Shown here piece after piece: positions 44,032 to 53,262 of a DNA stretch of 64,000 nucleotides (positions within the stretch are counted from its first letter, which is position 1; the number at the start of each line of letters is the position of its first letter). The translations under genes and the position numbers were made by a program. Location: NCBI RefSeq assembly GCF_016595245.1, contig NZ_JAENHM010000021.1:19305-83304 (forward strand), given 5' to 3'. Origin of the DNA: Azospirillum endophyticum. Its GTDB lineage: Bacteria; Pseudomonadota; Alphaproteobacteria; Azospirillales; Azospirillaceae. Under the pieces are notes generated by a model, which had not been told where the DNA came from, did not search any database, and was given only the letters and a program-made list of their open reading frames with translations.

Positions 44032-44073
44032 ACGGGAGCGATAATACTCCCGTATGACGTGTGGCGACGTCAT
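44032..44073. promoter_or_regulatory. two adjacent inverted repeats upstream of the EamA transporter
   Basis: ACGGGAG/CTCCCGT (44032-44053, 8 nt loop with GATAAT) followed directly by ATGACGT/ACGTCAT (44054-44073, 6 nt loop). Both are perfect 7 bp arms in a locally AT-rich stretch. Likely operators or promoter-linked hairpins. Confidence 0.4.
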
Positions 44074-44132
44074 GAGAGGGGGGGCGGCGTGCCTCCCTTG
44101 CTTGCCGCTTTCCCCGAACCGTCGCCCGGATG

Positions 44133-45923
44133 TCAGCCGGAGGTCCGGACGCCGTCCGAATCCCCATCGCCGGATGTCGGCTGCGGCAGGCCGATGGTGA
44201 AGCGGACTCCCGGGCTGGTGTTCTCCACGGTCAGGGTGGCTCCCAGCTGTTTGGACAGGGTATGGATCAGCCGCATGCCCAGACTGCGGTTGCGGCGCCA
44301 GTCGAAGTCGGTCGGAAGTCCGATACCGCGGTCGCCGACGATCAACTGCAGCACATCGCCACTCCGCCGCAGTCCGACGAAAATGACGTTGGTCGCCTTG
44401 TGCGTGTCCGGCTCCGCCCAGCTGGGATCGCCGGTGGCGGCCATCGGAACGGCGAGCGGCCGGTACGCGTGCTTGATCGCGTTCATGACCAGCTCATTGG
44501 CAAGCAGGCCCAGCTGGACCGCATGGTCGGTCGGTACCTCCACCGGTTCCACCACCAGCTCCAGACGCCAGTTGCCGCCATCGGAGCGGGCCGAGCGCTC
44601 CAGTTCCCGGCACAATTCGGTCAGATAATCGTGGAAGGGAATGAAATGCACGTCGTCCACGCGGTAGAGCAGCCGGTGGATGTCGGCGATGGCTTGGACG
44701 CGCCGCCCGGCTTCCAGCAGATGATCGTTCAGCCGCGGCTCGCCCACCGCCTGTCCCTGCAGGCTCAGCAGGCTGGACACCACCTGCAGGCTGTTCTTGA
44801 TGCGGTGATTGGCCTCGCGCATCAGCAGATCCTTCTGCGCCAGCGCCGCGTCGCGTTCGCCGACGGTCTTCTCCAGCGAGGCGGTGCGTTCGCGCACCCG
44901 GCGCTCCAGTTCGCGCTGCACCTGCCGGGCGCCGCCGGCCTGACGGAAGCCGAAGACCGACAAGGCCGCCAGCGCCATGGCCGCCGCCGCCGCCAGCCCG
45001 GCGTAGGGCGCAATCAGGCGCCGCCACGTTTCCAGGACCGGTGCCAGCTCCAGCTGGACCACCACATGGACCGGCCAGCTGTCGACCCGGCGGTGGGCGA
45101 CGATGGCGGTGTCATCCCGGGCAACGCCGCCACCCTGCTGCGCCAGGATCGATCGGCGGGTCAGGTCGGACAGCCGGGCGGGTTCGGCGGAACCGTCCGG
45201 CTCGCGCACCAGAACGTCGAGGTCGTCGGCACGCACCAGGATCGTCACCGGTTCGTGCGGAAGATCCAGCTCCTTGTAGAAGCCCGACAGGTATGAAGGA
45301 TCGATGGTGACGGAGGCGATGCCGCGGAAGCCGCCATCCGGTTCGGACAGCCGGCGGCTGAGCAGGAAAGTCGCCTTGTTGGTCACCCGGCCGATGATGC
45401 GCGGGCCGATATGGGGCTGGTCGACGGGGCGGCCCTGCTGCGCATTGCGCAGATGGAACAGGAAGGCCTCACGGTCGGACGCATCGGAGTAGGGCGTCGG
45501 GAACGCCGCCGTCGTCAGACGCAGCAAGCCCGTCGCGTCATTGAGCCACACCGCGTCCAGAAAGGGCAGCCGGGCCCGCTGGGCGTTCAGCTTGTCCCAC
45601 AGGGCGCGCGACCGGGCGACCTCGTCCCACGGCCGGCCGGCCGATTCCTGGGCCGCATACTCCACCAGCAGGTCGGCGGCGTCGAACAGGCGGGCGGCAT
45701 GCTCCGCCAGCACCCGGACGGCGGCCCGCGCCCGATCCTGGGCCCCGGTGATCGCCCGCTCGCGCGATTGCACCCCGACGACCACGATGACCATGGCCAG
45801 GAACAGGAAGCCGCAGGCGGCCAGCCAGCCGATCGCGGCCTCCAGCCGCGGTTTGCGGAAAGGCTGCGTGCCGTCCGAAGCAGGGTGTCCGGCACCGGCG
45901 GGGTCGTCAGGAGGCGGGGCCAT
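44133..45923 (-). CDS. membrane sensor histidine kinase, HisKA_2 type
   Basis: A 596-residue kinase. First helix about residues 30-50, a large periplasmic double-Cache-like sensor to about 310, second helix about 315-335, then a coiled coil (RELERRVRERTASLEKTVGE), the HisKA_2 box with the phosphoacceptor His in MREANHRIKNSLQVVSSLL, and a HATPase with LLANELVMNAIKHAY, GDRGIG and SLGMRLIHTLSKQL. No response regulator is adjacent. The ATG at 45923 has AAAGGA 12 nt upstream; the ATG at 45962 would add 13 residues and has no ribosome site. Confidence 0.88.
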   Translation of the reverse strand: MAPPPDDPAGAGHPASDGTQPFRKPRLEAAIGWLAACGFLFLAMVIVVVGVQSRERAITGAQDRARAAVRVLAEHAARLFDAADLLVEYAAQESAGRPWDEVARSRALWDKLNAQRARLPFLDAVWLNDATGLLRLTTAAFPTPYSDASDREAFLFHLRNAQQGRPVDQPHIGPRIIGRVTNKATFLLSRRLSEPDGGFRGIASVTIDPSYLSGFYKELDLPHEPVTILVRADDLDVLVREPDGSAEPARLSDLTRRSILAQQGGGVARDDTAIVAHRRVDSWPVHVVVQLELAPVLETWRRLIAPYAGLAAAAAMALAALSVFGFRQAGGARQVQRELERRVRERTASLEKTVGERDAALAQKDLLMREANHRIKNSLQVVSSLLSLQGQAVGEPRLNDHLLEAGRRVQAIADIHRLLYRVDDVHFIPFHDYLTELCRELERSARSDGGNWRLELVVEPVEVPTDHAVQLGLLANELVMNAIKHAYRPLAVPMAATGDPSWAEPDTHKATNVIFVGLRRSGDVLQLIVGDRGIGLPTDFDWRRNRSLGMRLIHTLSKQLGATLTVENTSPGVRFTIGLPQPTSGDGDSDGVRTSG

Positions 45924-46088
45924 GCAATCGGCCGTTCCTTTCCCATCGGTGCGAACCGCCATGCCGGTTGGCGGTCGGGCCGGAGCAATCGTGGAATAGT
46001 AGCGCAGGACGCATTCCCCGTAACCCGGTCTTTCGGAGGATCGGCTCTTCCGGACGGTTCGGCGGGTCGACCCGCTGCGGATCGACCT

Positions 46089-47048
46089 TCAGCGGATCGA
46101 ATCGTTGTGCAGCACCATTTCCGTCGCCAGCCGGGCGGCGCACAGGTCGGCAAGCGCGGTGCCCGCCGACTTGAACAGGGTGATCTGGTCGTAGAAGCGT
46201 CGGCCGGCCCGTTCTCCGCGGCTGAGTTCGAACAGGTCGCCGGCGATGTCGTCGGGATTCAGCACGCCGGAGGCCAGCGGCCGTGCGATGTCTCCCGCCT
46301 CGACCGGAGTGCGGATGCGGCAATCGACGAAGACGCGGGCGCGGCGGATGCAGCCGTCGTCGGCCTCGCGCATCTCCGGCGTCACGCCGCCCAGCAGATC
46401 CAGATGCTGGCCGGGCTGCAGCCAGTCGCCGCGGACCAACGGGTCATGCGCCGCGGTGGCGCAGGCGACGATGTCGGCGCCGCGCACCGCCCCCTCCAGG
46501 TCGGCGGTGGCCTCGATGCGGAATTTCGGCCGGTGGAAGCGGGCGGCAAGTTTGCGCGCCCTCTGGGGATCCCGCCCCCAGACCAGCACGTGGCGGAGCG
46601 GGCGGACGGCGGTGTAGGCCTCCACCACTTCCATGGCCAGCGGACCGGTGCCGACCACCAGCATCCGCTCCGCATCCGGCCTTGCCAGATAGGAGGCGGC
46701 CAGTGCCGACGACGCGGCACCGCTGCGCCGGCCGAGCGTGGCGGAGGAGTCCATCAGCACCTGCGGCACGCCGGTCTTGCCGTCGGCCAGCAGATAGACG
46801 CCCTGGGTTCGTGGCAGGTCGCTGCCGGCATTGTCGGGAAAGACGGTGTCGATCCGCACCCCGACCGCCTGGTTCACTTGCCAGGCGGGGGCAAGCAGCA
46901 GTGCCGCATCGCCGGAGCCGTAGGTCTCGACCCGATGGATGTGGGCCGGCGGAGCCTCTATCCCGGCGCGGAAAGTCTGCCGCAGGCGCTCGACCAGCAT
47001 GCGGTGGTGCAGAACGGATCGAAGCTCTGCGCCGCTGACGGTGCGCAT
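46089..47048 (-). CDS. ornithine cyclodeaminase / mu-crystallin family protein
   Basis: A 319-residue NAD(P)-dependent enzyme of the OCD family. The Rossmann loop MLVVGTGPLAMEVVEAY and the preceding LMDSSATLGRRSGAASSALA are characteristic, as is GADIVACATAAHDPLV. Members are ornithine cyclodeaminases or imine reductases such as pyrroline-2-carboxylate reductase; substrate residues cannot be settled here. It lies 66 nt after the lapA-like gene on the same strand and may extend that operon. Confidence 0.85.
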   Translation of the reverse strand: MRTVSGAELRSVLHHRMLVERLRQTFRAGIEAPPAHIHRVETYGSGDAALLLAPAWQVNQAVGVRIDTVFPDNAGSDLPRTQGVYLLADGKTGVPQVLMDSSATLGRRSGAASSALAASYLARPDAERMLVVGTGPLAMEVVEAYTAVRPLRHVLVWGRDPQRARKLAARFHRPKFRIEATADLEGAVRGADIVACATAAHDPLVRGDWLQPGQHLDLLGGVTPEMREADDGCIRRARVFVDCRIRTPVEAGDIARPLASGVLNPDDIAGDLFELSRGERAGRRFYDQITLFKSAGTALADLCAARLATEMVLHNDSIR

Positions 47049-47114
47049 GGACCCCCCCTTCCGCCGGCCGGCAAGCTGTCCCCTGCTGCCGTTGACTCTC
47101 AGTGAACGGCCCGC

Positions 47115-47522
47115 TCAGTGAACAGTGGGCGCGGTATTCTCGCCGGCCGGGACCGGCAGGCCGCCGGCCGAGCCGGGCAGCGTGCCCGAGACCGGGCCGG
47201 AAACCGGCCGGGTGCTTTCGGCCAGGCGCTTTTCGGCGGCGGCGGCGCGGGCCTGCGCTTCCTTCAGCTCACGCTCCAGATACAGGACGCGGTTGCCTTC
47301 GCGGCGGGCGCGGCGGCGATGGCGGCGCTGGCTGTTCCAGACGATGAAACCGCCGGCGATGAAGCCCAGCACCAGCGCCAGCAGGGCGGCCAGATAGACC
47401 GGGGTATCGAGCGTGAAGGGCAGCGGCCACAGCGACAGGGTCACGATGCCGCGGTTGGAGATCGCGAACAGGATCGCGACGAGGGCCACGGGAATGGTGA
47501 CGATCCAGGAAATATGGCGCAA
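47115..47522 (-). CDS. LapA/DUF1049 family membrane protein
   Basis: A 135-residue protein with two membrane helices (about residues 5-25 and 40-62), a basic stretch QRRHRRRARREGN and a coiled coil (YLERELKEAQARAAAAEKR), ending in a Pro/Gly-rich tail. This is the LapA (YciS) layout, a membrane-anchored lipopolysaccharide assembly factor in enterobacteria. A TTG at 47522 with AAGGAA 8 nt upstream is the probable start. It follows ihfB by 48 nt, a pairing seen across alphaproteobacteria. Confidence 0.82.
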   Translation of the reverse strand: MRHISWIVTIPVALVAILFAISNRGIVTLSLWPLPFTLDTPVYLAALLALVLGFIAGGFIVWNSQRRHRRRARREGNRVLYLERELKEAQARAAAAEKRLAESTRPVSGPVSGTLPGSAGGLPVPAGENTAPTVH

Positions 47523-47570
47523 GGCGAAGGTTCCTTAGAGATACGGCGGGGAGAATGGCCGGGCCGGCGC

Positions 47571-47852
47571 TCACTCCGTGTTCAGGCGCTCGCGAAGCTG
47601 CTTGCCGGTCTTGAAGAAAGGGATGCATTTCTCGCCGACGTCAACCGATTCTCCGGTCCGGGGGTTGCGGCCGGTCCGCGCGTCCCGCTTCTTGATGGAA
47701 AAGGCACCGAAGCCGCGCAGCTCCACCCGGTCGCCACGTGCCAGCGCCTCGGTGATCTCGTCGAAGATGGTGCCGACGATCTTCTCGATGTCGCGCTGGT
47801 ACAGGTGCGGGTTCCGCTCCGCCAGCCGTTGGATCAGTTCCGACTTGGTCAT
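47571..47852 (-). CDS. ihfB: integration host factor beta subunit
   Basis: A 93-residue DNA-bending protein of the HU/IHF family. [33 protein letters not shown] and [13 protein letters not shown] with the intercalating Pro identify the IHF beta subunit. It pairs with IHF alpha (not in this window) and acts in replication, recombination and sigma-54 promoters. It is the first gene of a leftward operon with lapA. The 297 nt upstream hold no gene and presumably the promoter. Confidence 0.96.
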   Translation of the reverse strand: MTKSELIQRLAERNPHLYQRDIEKIVGTIFDEITEALARGDRVELRGFGAFSIKKRDARTGRNPRTGESVDVGEKCIPFFKTGKQLRERLNTE

Positions 47853-48149
47853 GACCGTTGACGTTCCCCCATTCGATGCGGGCGCTTATGGTCGGGCCGC
47901 GCCTCGCTTGGACAGCAGCGTGCCACCGGCGGCATGAGGCGTCAAGCCCCACCCTCGGGGCTAAGCCGTTACGACACAACCGTTTTTCCGGACTGTGGAA
48001 GTGGTTTCGCCGCCGATGCGACCGGGGGTGCAGCGGGTCCGCCCGATGCCATTCGCGACGATCTCCCCTATGGATCGTGACGGAAATTTGAAACCAATCA
48101 ACGGCTTCGCGAAAATTGCCATCGCCCGAACGGCCGGTTCCGGGCCGCT

Positions 48150-49421
48150 TCAGATCCCGCCCAGCCGCGTCCCCTCCAGGATGGCACCCTCCAGCACCGC
48201 CGACGAACGGTCGCAGCCGGTCAGGTCGGCCAGGGTCAGGTCGCTGCCCTTCAAGTTGGTCTCGGCCAGCGAGGCGCCGGCCAGCCGCGCCCGCACCAGC
48301 GAAGCCCGCATCACCTTGGCTCCGGCGCTGACCAGCAGCATTCCCAGGTTGGCGCCGTCCAGCCGGCTGTCGATCAGGATGGCGCGGTCCAGCTTCACCC
48401 CGCGCAGGTCGGCGCGGCTGAGATCGGCGGAGCGCAGGTCGGCACCGTCGAACTGGGCGGCCTGAAGCTGGGCACCGTTCAGCCGGGCATGGCGCAGCCG
48501 GGCACCGGTGGCCTTGGCCAGCGTCAGGATCTTGCCCGTCAGGTCCGCCCCCTCCAGGTTCAGCCCGGTCAGGTCGAGTTGGAAGCCCTGCTTGCCGCTG
48601 GTGCCCAGCCAGATCATGTGCTGCCGCAGCATGCCGTCCAGCTGGTCGACCGGCAGGGCCGGCAGTTCGGCAGCGAGGTCCTCCGCCTCCGGTTCGGACG
48701 CCGGGGCCTGGGGGAGCGCCTGCCGGGCGGCATGGGCCTGCTCGTCGCTGCGGATCGCCTGTTCCAGCCCGCCGTCGTCAAGGTTCGCCCCGTCCAGGAT
48801 GGCGCCGCGCAGGTCGGAACCGTGAAGATCCGCCCCGCGCAGGTCGGCGCCGGAGAAGTTGGCGTCGCGCAGGTCGGTGCGGTCCAGCCGGGCGCCGGCC
48901 AGCCGGGTGTTGGTGAAGTCGGCCGCCCGGGCGAAGCTGCCCGACAGCTTGGCCCGCGCCATGTCGGCGTTGGTCAGCCGGGCGGACGCCATGTCGGCCG
49001 GACCGGGGTCGAAGCCGATCACCTTCAGTTCGCCGGCGCTGTTGCGGTTGACCATGCTGCCGTCGCGCAGGTCGACCTCCACCATGGCGGCGCCGTCGAG
49101 CCTGGCGCCGCGCACGTTGGCGCCGCGCATGTCGGTTCGGAACAGCCGTGCCTCCGACAGGTCGGCTCCGCGCAGGTCGGCGCCGTAGAGGTCGGCATGA
49201 TCCAGCACCGTGCCGCGCAGGTCGGCATCGCGCAGGATGGCGCCGGCCAGATGGGCGCCGGTCAGGTTGCGGCCGGCCAGCGACAGGCCGGACAGGTCGA
49301 AGAAGGGCAGGTTGGCGCGGGCGCCGTTCGGACGCCCCTCGGCGAAGCGCACATGGCGCTCACAGACGCGGTCGAGCTGGTCCTGGGTCAGTCGGATGCG
49401 GGATTTGCCGTCTTGCGCCAT
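48150..49421 (-). CDS. pentapeptide repeat protein with two related halves
   Basis: A 423-residue protein rich in A(D/N)LxG-type pentapeptides, predicted to form two right-handed quadrilateral beta-helices (about residues 40-215 and 285-420). A central acidic, Pro/Ala-rich spacer (about 220-265) separates them. Each half begins with a similar short segment (LDRVCERHVRF and LDGMLRQHMIWL, followed by FDLSGLSLAGRNL or LDLTGLNLEGADL), pointing to an internal duplication. Cys is nearly absent and there is no signal peptide. Function unknown. It starts 6 nt after the cheZ stop and is probably co-transcribed with it. Confidence 0.88.
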   Translation of the reverse strand: MAQDGKSRIRLTQDQLDRVCERHVRFAEGRPNGARANLPFFDLSGLSLAGRNLTGAHLAGAILRDADLRGTVLDHADLYGADLRGADLSEARLFRTDMRGANVRGARLDGAAMVEVDLRDGSMVNRNSAGELKVIGFDPGPADMASARLTNADMARAKLSGSFARAADFTNTRLAGARLDRTDLRDANFSGADLRGADLHGSDLRGAILDGANLDDGGLEQAIRSDEQAHAARQALPQAPASEPEAEDLAAELPALPVDQLDGMLRQHMIWLGTSGKQGFQLDLTGLNLEGADLTGKILTLAKATGARLRHARLNGAQLQAAQFDGADLRSADLSRADLRGVKLDRAILIDSRLDGANLGMLLVSAGAKVMRASLVRARLAGASLAETNLKGSDLTLADLTGCDRSSAVLEGAILEGTRLGGI

Positions 49422-49427
49422 GGCCGG

Positions 49428-50396
49428 TCACGCGAACAGGGCGTCGATGTCGGCCTGGGAGATCGCCCCGCCGCCATCGCCGCCCGGATCGGCGGGCGGC
49501 GGAGGGGGCGGGACCGGCTTCGCGACGGGAAGGGGAGGCGGCGGGGGTGGGGAAGGAGCCACGTCGGCCGGCAGCGGTTCCGCCCGTTCGGCGACCTCGG
49601 GCACGCTGGCGAACAGCGCGTCGATGGCGTCCTGGCTGACCTCCGGTCCGCCCAGCTGCGGACCGTTCAGCAGATGCGCGTCGGGCCGGGTGTCGCCCCT
49701 CTTGCGGTGCGAGGCGACGTCCCCCGCGGCATGGTGCTGGTCGGCCACCGCCAAGCGCTCGACACCCCAGATCTCGATCATCGTGTTCACGCGCTCTTCG
49801 ATGTAGCGCAGCGTGTTGACAACCTTGGTTGTGCGCTGGCCGGTGATGTCCTGGAAGGAGCAGGCGGTCATGACCTCGATGCACCACGCCTCGATCGCAT
49901 CGATCCGTTCGGCCAGATCGGCGTCGTCGCGCGGCATCGACATGGTGATTTCCTGGATCTTCTCCGTCGCGTTCAGGATGTCGGTGGTGGCGCGTTCGGT
50001 GGCGGCGACGATCTCGTCCAGTTCGCCGGTCGCCGCCTCGATCCGGTTGGACCCGGTGTCGGTCGCCTTCAGCGCGGCGATGTCGCTGCGCGCTTCGCGC
50101 ACCACCTGGGTGATGGCGGTCAGCTCCTGCTGGATGCGCGGATCCTCGCCGGGGGCGAAGGAGGGCAGGGTACCGGACGGGGCGCCGTTCAGGCGGTCGA
50201 CCTGGGTCTCCAGCTTGTCGACCAGCCGATGGAACTCGTCGGAGGCGACGACCCGGCAGCGCCGGTCGCGCATGCGCAGGAAGGCGCGGCCCCGTGCCGT
50301 CTGCGACAGAGCCTCCTCCATCTGCAGATATTCTTGCTCGGTCAGTTCGAGCAGTGACCCGCCGCCCATTGCGCTCAACCCGTCTTCGACAGACAC
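49428..50396 (-). CDS. cheZ: chemotaxis phosphatase CheZ with two C-terminal docking motifs
   Basis: A 322-residue CheZ, longer than the enterobacterial protein. The core four-helix region holds the catalytic motif CSFQDITGQ at residues 179-187, whose Gln assists hydrolysis of CheY-phosphate. The C-terminal tail is Pro-rich and carries two copies of a docking-like peptide: SQDAIDALF (254-262) and SQADIDALF (313-321). E. coli CheZ has one such CheY-binding tail, and FliM starts with a similar one. No other che genes are near. The pentapeptide repeat gene follows 6 nt downstream. Confidence 0.92.
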   Translation of the reverse strand: MSVEDGLSAMGGGSLLELTEQEYLQMEEALSQTARGRAFLRMRDRRCRVVASDEFHRLVDKLETQVDRLNGAPSGTLPSFAPGEDPRIQQELTAITQVVREARSDIAALKATDTGSNRIEAATGELDEIVAATERATTDILNATEKIQEITMSMPRDDADLAERIDAIEAWCIEVMTACSFQDITGQRTTKVVNTLRYIEERVNTMIEIWGVERLAVADQHHAAGDVASHRKRGDTRPDAHLLNGPQLGGPEVSQDAIDALFASVPEVAERAEPLPADVAPSPPPPPPLPVAKPVPPPPPPADPGGDGGGAISQADIDALFA

Positions 50397-50626
50397 GCCG
50401 TCCCGGCATCCCCCGGGACCTGTGCCGACCCGGTCCTATAGCACTGAATTTCTTTACCGGGAGTTTCCGCCGCCGCCACGCTATCATCGGTCCGGCAGGC
50501 AGGCATGAGCGGGAGGGTTTCATGGTGCCGGCCGCTGACAGGCTTGAACCGCCTTCCTTTTTGTCCCAAATCAGCCCGGTCGATCACGATCCCCACACAA
50601 AATTGTCAGCAAGAAAGGAAGAGGCC

Positions 50627-51769
50627 ATGAAGATGGCGGTGCGTCCGGTGGTGTTTGCGGCGGCGGTCGGGATGGCGGCGCTGACCGGCGGCGCGCTGGT
50701 CGCACCGGCCGATTCGGCGCTGGGCCGGTTCGGCTCCGCCATCGGCCTCGGCGCCTCGCCGGCGGCGGCGGCGCTGCCGCTGGGCGCGGTTGGCGGCGGC
50801 ACCATCGCGCCCATGCTGGAGCAGGTGACGCCGGCCGTCGTGAACATCTCGGTGCTGAGCCAAGCGCCCCAGGCGGAAAACCCGCTGCTGCGCGATCCTT
50901 TCTTTCGCCGCTTCTTCAACCTGCCGGACCAGATGCCGCAGTCCCGTCCGCAGGTCAGCGCCGGGTCCGGCGTGATCGTCGACGCCCGCAACGGCTATGT
51001 CGTCACCAACAACCATGTGGTGGAGAATGCGCAGGAGATCGCGGTCACGCTGAAGGACCGCCGCCGTCTGCGCGCCAAGCTGATCGGCCGCGACGCCGCC
51101 ACCGACATCGCACTGCTGCAGATCAAGGCCGAGGGACTGACCGCCCTGCCGCTCGGCGACTCGGACCGCCTGCAGGTCGGCGACTTCGTCGTCGCCATCG
51201 GCAACCCGTTCGGCCTGGGCCAGACGGTGACCTCCGGCATCGTCTCCGCGCTGGGCCGGAGCGGGCTGAAGATCGAGGGGTACGAAGACTTCATCCAGAC
51301 CGACGCCTCGATCAACCCCGGCAATTCCGGCGGGGCGCTGGTCAATTTCCAGGGCGAGCTGATCGGCATCAACACCGCCATCATCGGCCCGGCCGGCGGA
51401 TCGGTCGGCATCGGCTTCGCCGTACCGGTCAGCATCGTCCGCTCGGTGACGGAGCAGCTGCGCGAATATGGCGAGGTGCGGCGCGGCCGGCTGGGCGTGG
51501 CCATCCAGGACCTGACCCCCGATCTGGCGGAAAGCATGAGCCTGAAGGGCGACGAGGGCGCGCTGATCGCCAAGATCGAACGCGGATCCCCCGCCGACAG
51601 CGGCGGTCTGCGCAGCGGCGACGTGGTGATCGCGGTGGATGGCCGCCCCATCCGCAGCGCCACCGATTTCCGCAACCGCATCGGTCTCCTACGCGTCGGC
51701 ACGCCGGTGCAGTTGACGGTGATGCGCGAGGGCGGGCAAAAATCCGTCACCGTCCGCACCGCCCGCTGA
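50627..51769 (+). CDS. periplasmic trypsin-like serine protease of the Deg/HtrA family, one PDZ domain
   Basis: A 380-residue exported protease. Signal sequence about residues 1-45; protease domain with the triad His in VTNNHVVENA, Asp in ATDIALLQ and Ser in NPGNSGGAL; then one PDZ domain (about 285-375) ending in the VRTAR tail. The single PDZ resembles DegS-type enzymes or shorter Deg proteins rather than two-PDZ DegP. Role: envelope quality control. AAGGAAGAGG precedes the ATG at 50627. It may be transcribed with the hypothetical gene 39 nt downstream. Confidence 0.9.
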   Translation: MKMAVRPVVFAAAVGMAALTGGALVAPADSALGRFGSAIGLGASPAAAALPLGAVGGGTIAPMLEQVTPAVVNISVLSQAPQAENPLLRDPFFRRFFNLPDQMPQSRPQVSAGSGVIVDARNGYVVTNNHVVENAQEIAVTLKDRRRLRAKLIGRDAATDIALLQIKAEGLTALPLGDSDRLQVGDFVVAIGNPFGLGQTVTSGIVSALGRSGLKIEGYEDFIQTDASINPGNSGGALVNFQGELIGINTAIIGPAGGSVGIGFAVPVSIVRSVTEQLREYGEVRRGRLGVAIQDLTPDLAESMSLKGDEGALIAKIERGSPADSGGLRSGDVVIAVDGRPIRSATDFRNRIGLLRVGTPVQLTVMREGGQKSVTVRTAR

Positions 51770-51808
51770 CAAGCCGCGCGGACCGTAGAGGAGCCACCCC
51801 GTACCGGC

Positions 51809-52582
51809 ATGATCCGTTCCAACCCGCCCCGCCGCCCGGCCGCCCCGCCGGCCCCGTCGCCCGGCCGCAACGCGGCCCAGCGCCAGCGCGAGATCGCGAC
51901 GCTGCTGATGCGCCTCGACGCCATGCTGAAGCAGTCGGCGGAGCTGGCCCAGACGGCGCGCGAGCGGGTGTCGGTCGGCGGGCTGGCCCGCTACCGCCGT
52001 TTCAGCCGGCGGGTGCGCGACTTCTTCGCGCTGGCGGCGCTGACGCAGGAGCGGCTGGACGCGGCGCCGGAGGAGATGGAGGATCTGATCGATCCCATGA
52101 CCACCGCGCTGGAACGTCTGCACGCCCGCATGGTGGTGCAATTCGTCGAGGGCAGCGCCGGCTTCTTCTCCAGCTTCGCGCGGGTGAAGGCCCTGCCCAT
52201 CGGCACCCATGAGATGTGCGGGGTGGAACTGCGCGGCGTGCTGGAGATCCGCAAGTTCCTCGACGACCCGCTCTATGAGGGGGAACGCGGGCAGGTCCTG
52301 CGCGCGGAGACCGACCGCATCGCCGCCCTGATCCGCCGCGTGATGGACCGCATCCCGCCGCTGCCCGACTTCGGCGACGAGCCCAGCATCGGTCCGCGCG
52401 GCACGCTGAACAGTCCGCTGAAGGGCCCCAACGCCCACCTGCCGCCGGGGCGGGCCGCCGGCCGCCCGGCCCCTGCCCGACCAGCTGCCGGCATGCCGCC
52501 GCCCGCCCCGCCGGCCTCGAATCCCAGCACCGAGGTCCGTTCGCTGAGCCTCGACCAGTTCGAGGACGACGGGGACGAGTGA
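51809..52582 (+). CDS. hypothetical helical protein with Pro-rich tail
   Basis: A 257-residue cytoplasmic protein. Residues 20-185 are mainly helical (REIATLLMRLDAMLKQSAEL, then LARYRRFSRRVRDFFALAAL); the rest is Pro/Ala-rich and ends in an acidic SLSLDQFEDDGDE tail. No domain is recognised. By position, 39 nt after the Deg protease, it may be co-expressed with it. Function unknown. Confidence 0.7.
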   Translation: MIRSNPPRRPAAPPAPSPGRNAAQRQREIATLLMRLDAMLKQSAELAQTARERVSVGGLARYRRFSRRVRDFFALAALTQERLDAAPEEMEDLIDPMTTALERLHARMVVQFVEGSAGFFSSFARVKALPIGTHEMCGVELRGVLEIRKFLDDPLYEGERGQVLRAETDRIAALIRRVMDRIPPLPDFGDEPSIGPRGTLNSPLKGPNAHLPPGRAAGRPAPARPAAGMPPPAPPASNPSTEVRSLSLDQFEDDGDE

Positions 52583-52620
52583 CGAGGGCAGGGGGCGGAG
52601 TTCACCCCCTTTGTCACCGG

Positions 52621-52872
52621 CTACCGCCGGTGCCTGCCCTCATCCGCCGTCAGTGCGCCGACCGCGGCGCCGGCGGCGCCGCCGAGCAGGCCGCCATAGA
52701 CCGCGCTGCCACCGGTGACGGCGCCGATCGCCGCACCGCCGGCCGCCCCGATGGCGCCGCCGGTCAACGCGCGGTTCTCGCGATGGTTCAGGTTCGAACA
52801 GCCGCCGAGCAGGGTCGCGCCGATCAGCAGCGCCATCGTCCCGGTGGTGAGTGTCCGCATGGTCGTCTTCAT
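52621..52872 (-). CDS. glycine-zipper lipoprotein (YMGG-like)
   Basis: An 83-residue lipoprotein: signal peptide with lipobox LLGGC (Cys about residue 25), then a hydrophobic glycine zipper GGAIGAAGGAAIGAVTGGSA and a second AGAAVGAL stretch that could span or insert into the outer membrane. AAGGAAGG precedes the ATG at 52872. Such small proteins are common and often osmotically or stress controlled; exact role unknown. Confidence 0.82.
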   Translation of the reverse strand: MKTTMRTLTTGTMALLIGATLLGGCSNLNHRENRALTGGAIGAAGGAAIGAVTGGSAVYGGLLGGAAGAAVGALTADEGRHRR

Positions 52873-53262
52873 CGATCCCTTCCTTCACAGGCACGGCGAT
52901 ACAAGGGCCGCCGACGCTCCGTCATCGAGCAGGGCATGGCGGCCAAGCTTATGTTTGGTGAGCGGCCCGGTCCGCCGCCGTGACAATTTGGGGGTATCGA
53001 TGCCATCCGACCGGGATGCCGCACCCCTTTGGTATTTCAAGGCTGACGAGGGCTGGAAATATGGCACCCAGGGAAGCTGGCGACGGCACCGGAGGGACGG
53101 CTTCTTCCACGCCGTCCACCGATAAGGTGTCGGCCATTCTCCTTCCGGGGGATGGGATCGTGACGAACGGACAATTGCACGGGTGGTGGGCTTCTTCCAA
53201 TATCCGAAGCACCGGAAAAAACCTGATATCGCCGGTCCGCAATCTCTGATTCATCGGGGCCT
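52873..53262. other. intergenic stretch with only doubtful short frames
   Basis: 390 nt. A 41-codon rightward frame starting at 53000 (MPSDRDAAPLWYFKADEGWK) has a somewhat protein-like start but only a weak GGGGG before it. An 89-codon frame in another register overlaps it. I cannot choose between them, and both may be noise or remains of a broken gene. Confidence 0.35.

Noticed and set aside
53000..53125. 41-codon frame MPSDRDAAPLWYFK as a gene
   Set aside because: Weak start signal, overlapping alternative frame and no recognised family; noted only in the gap entry.
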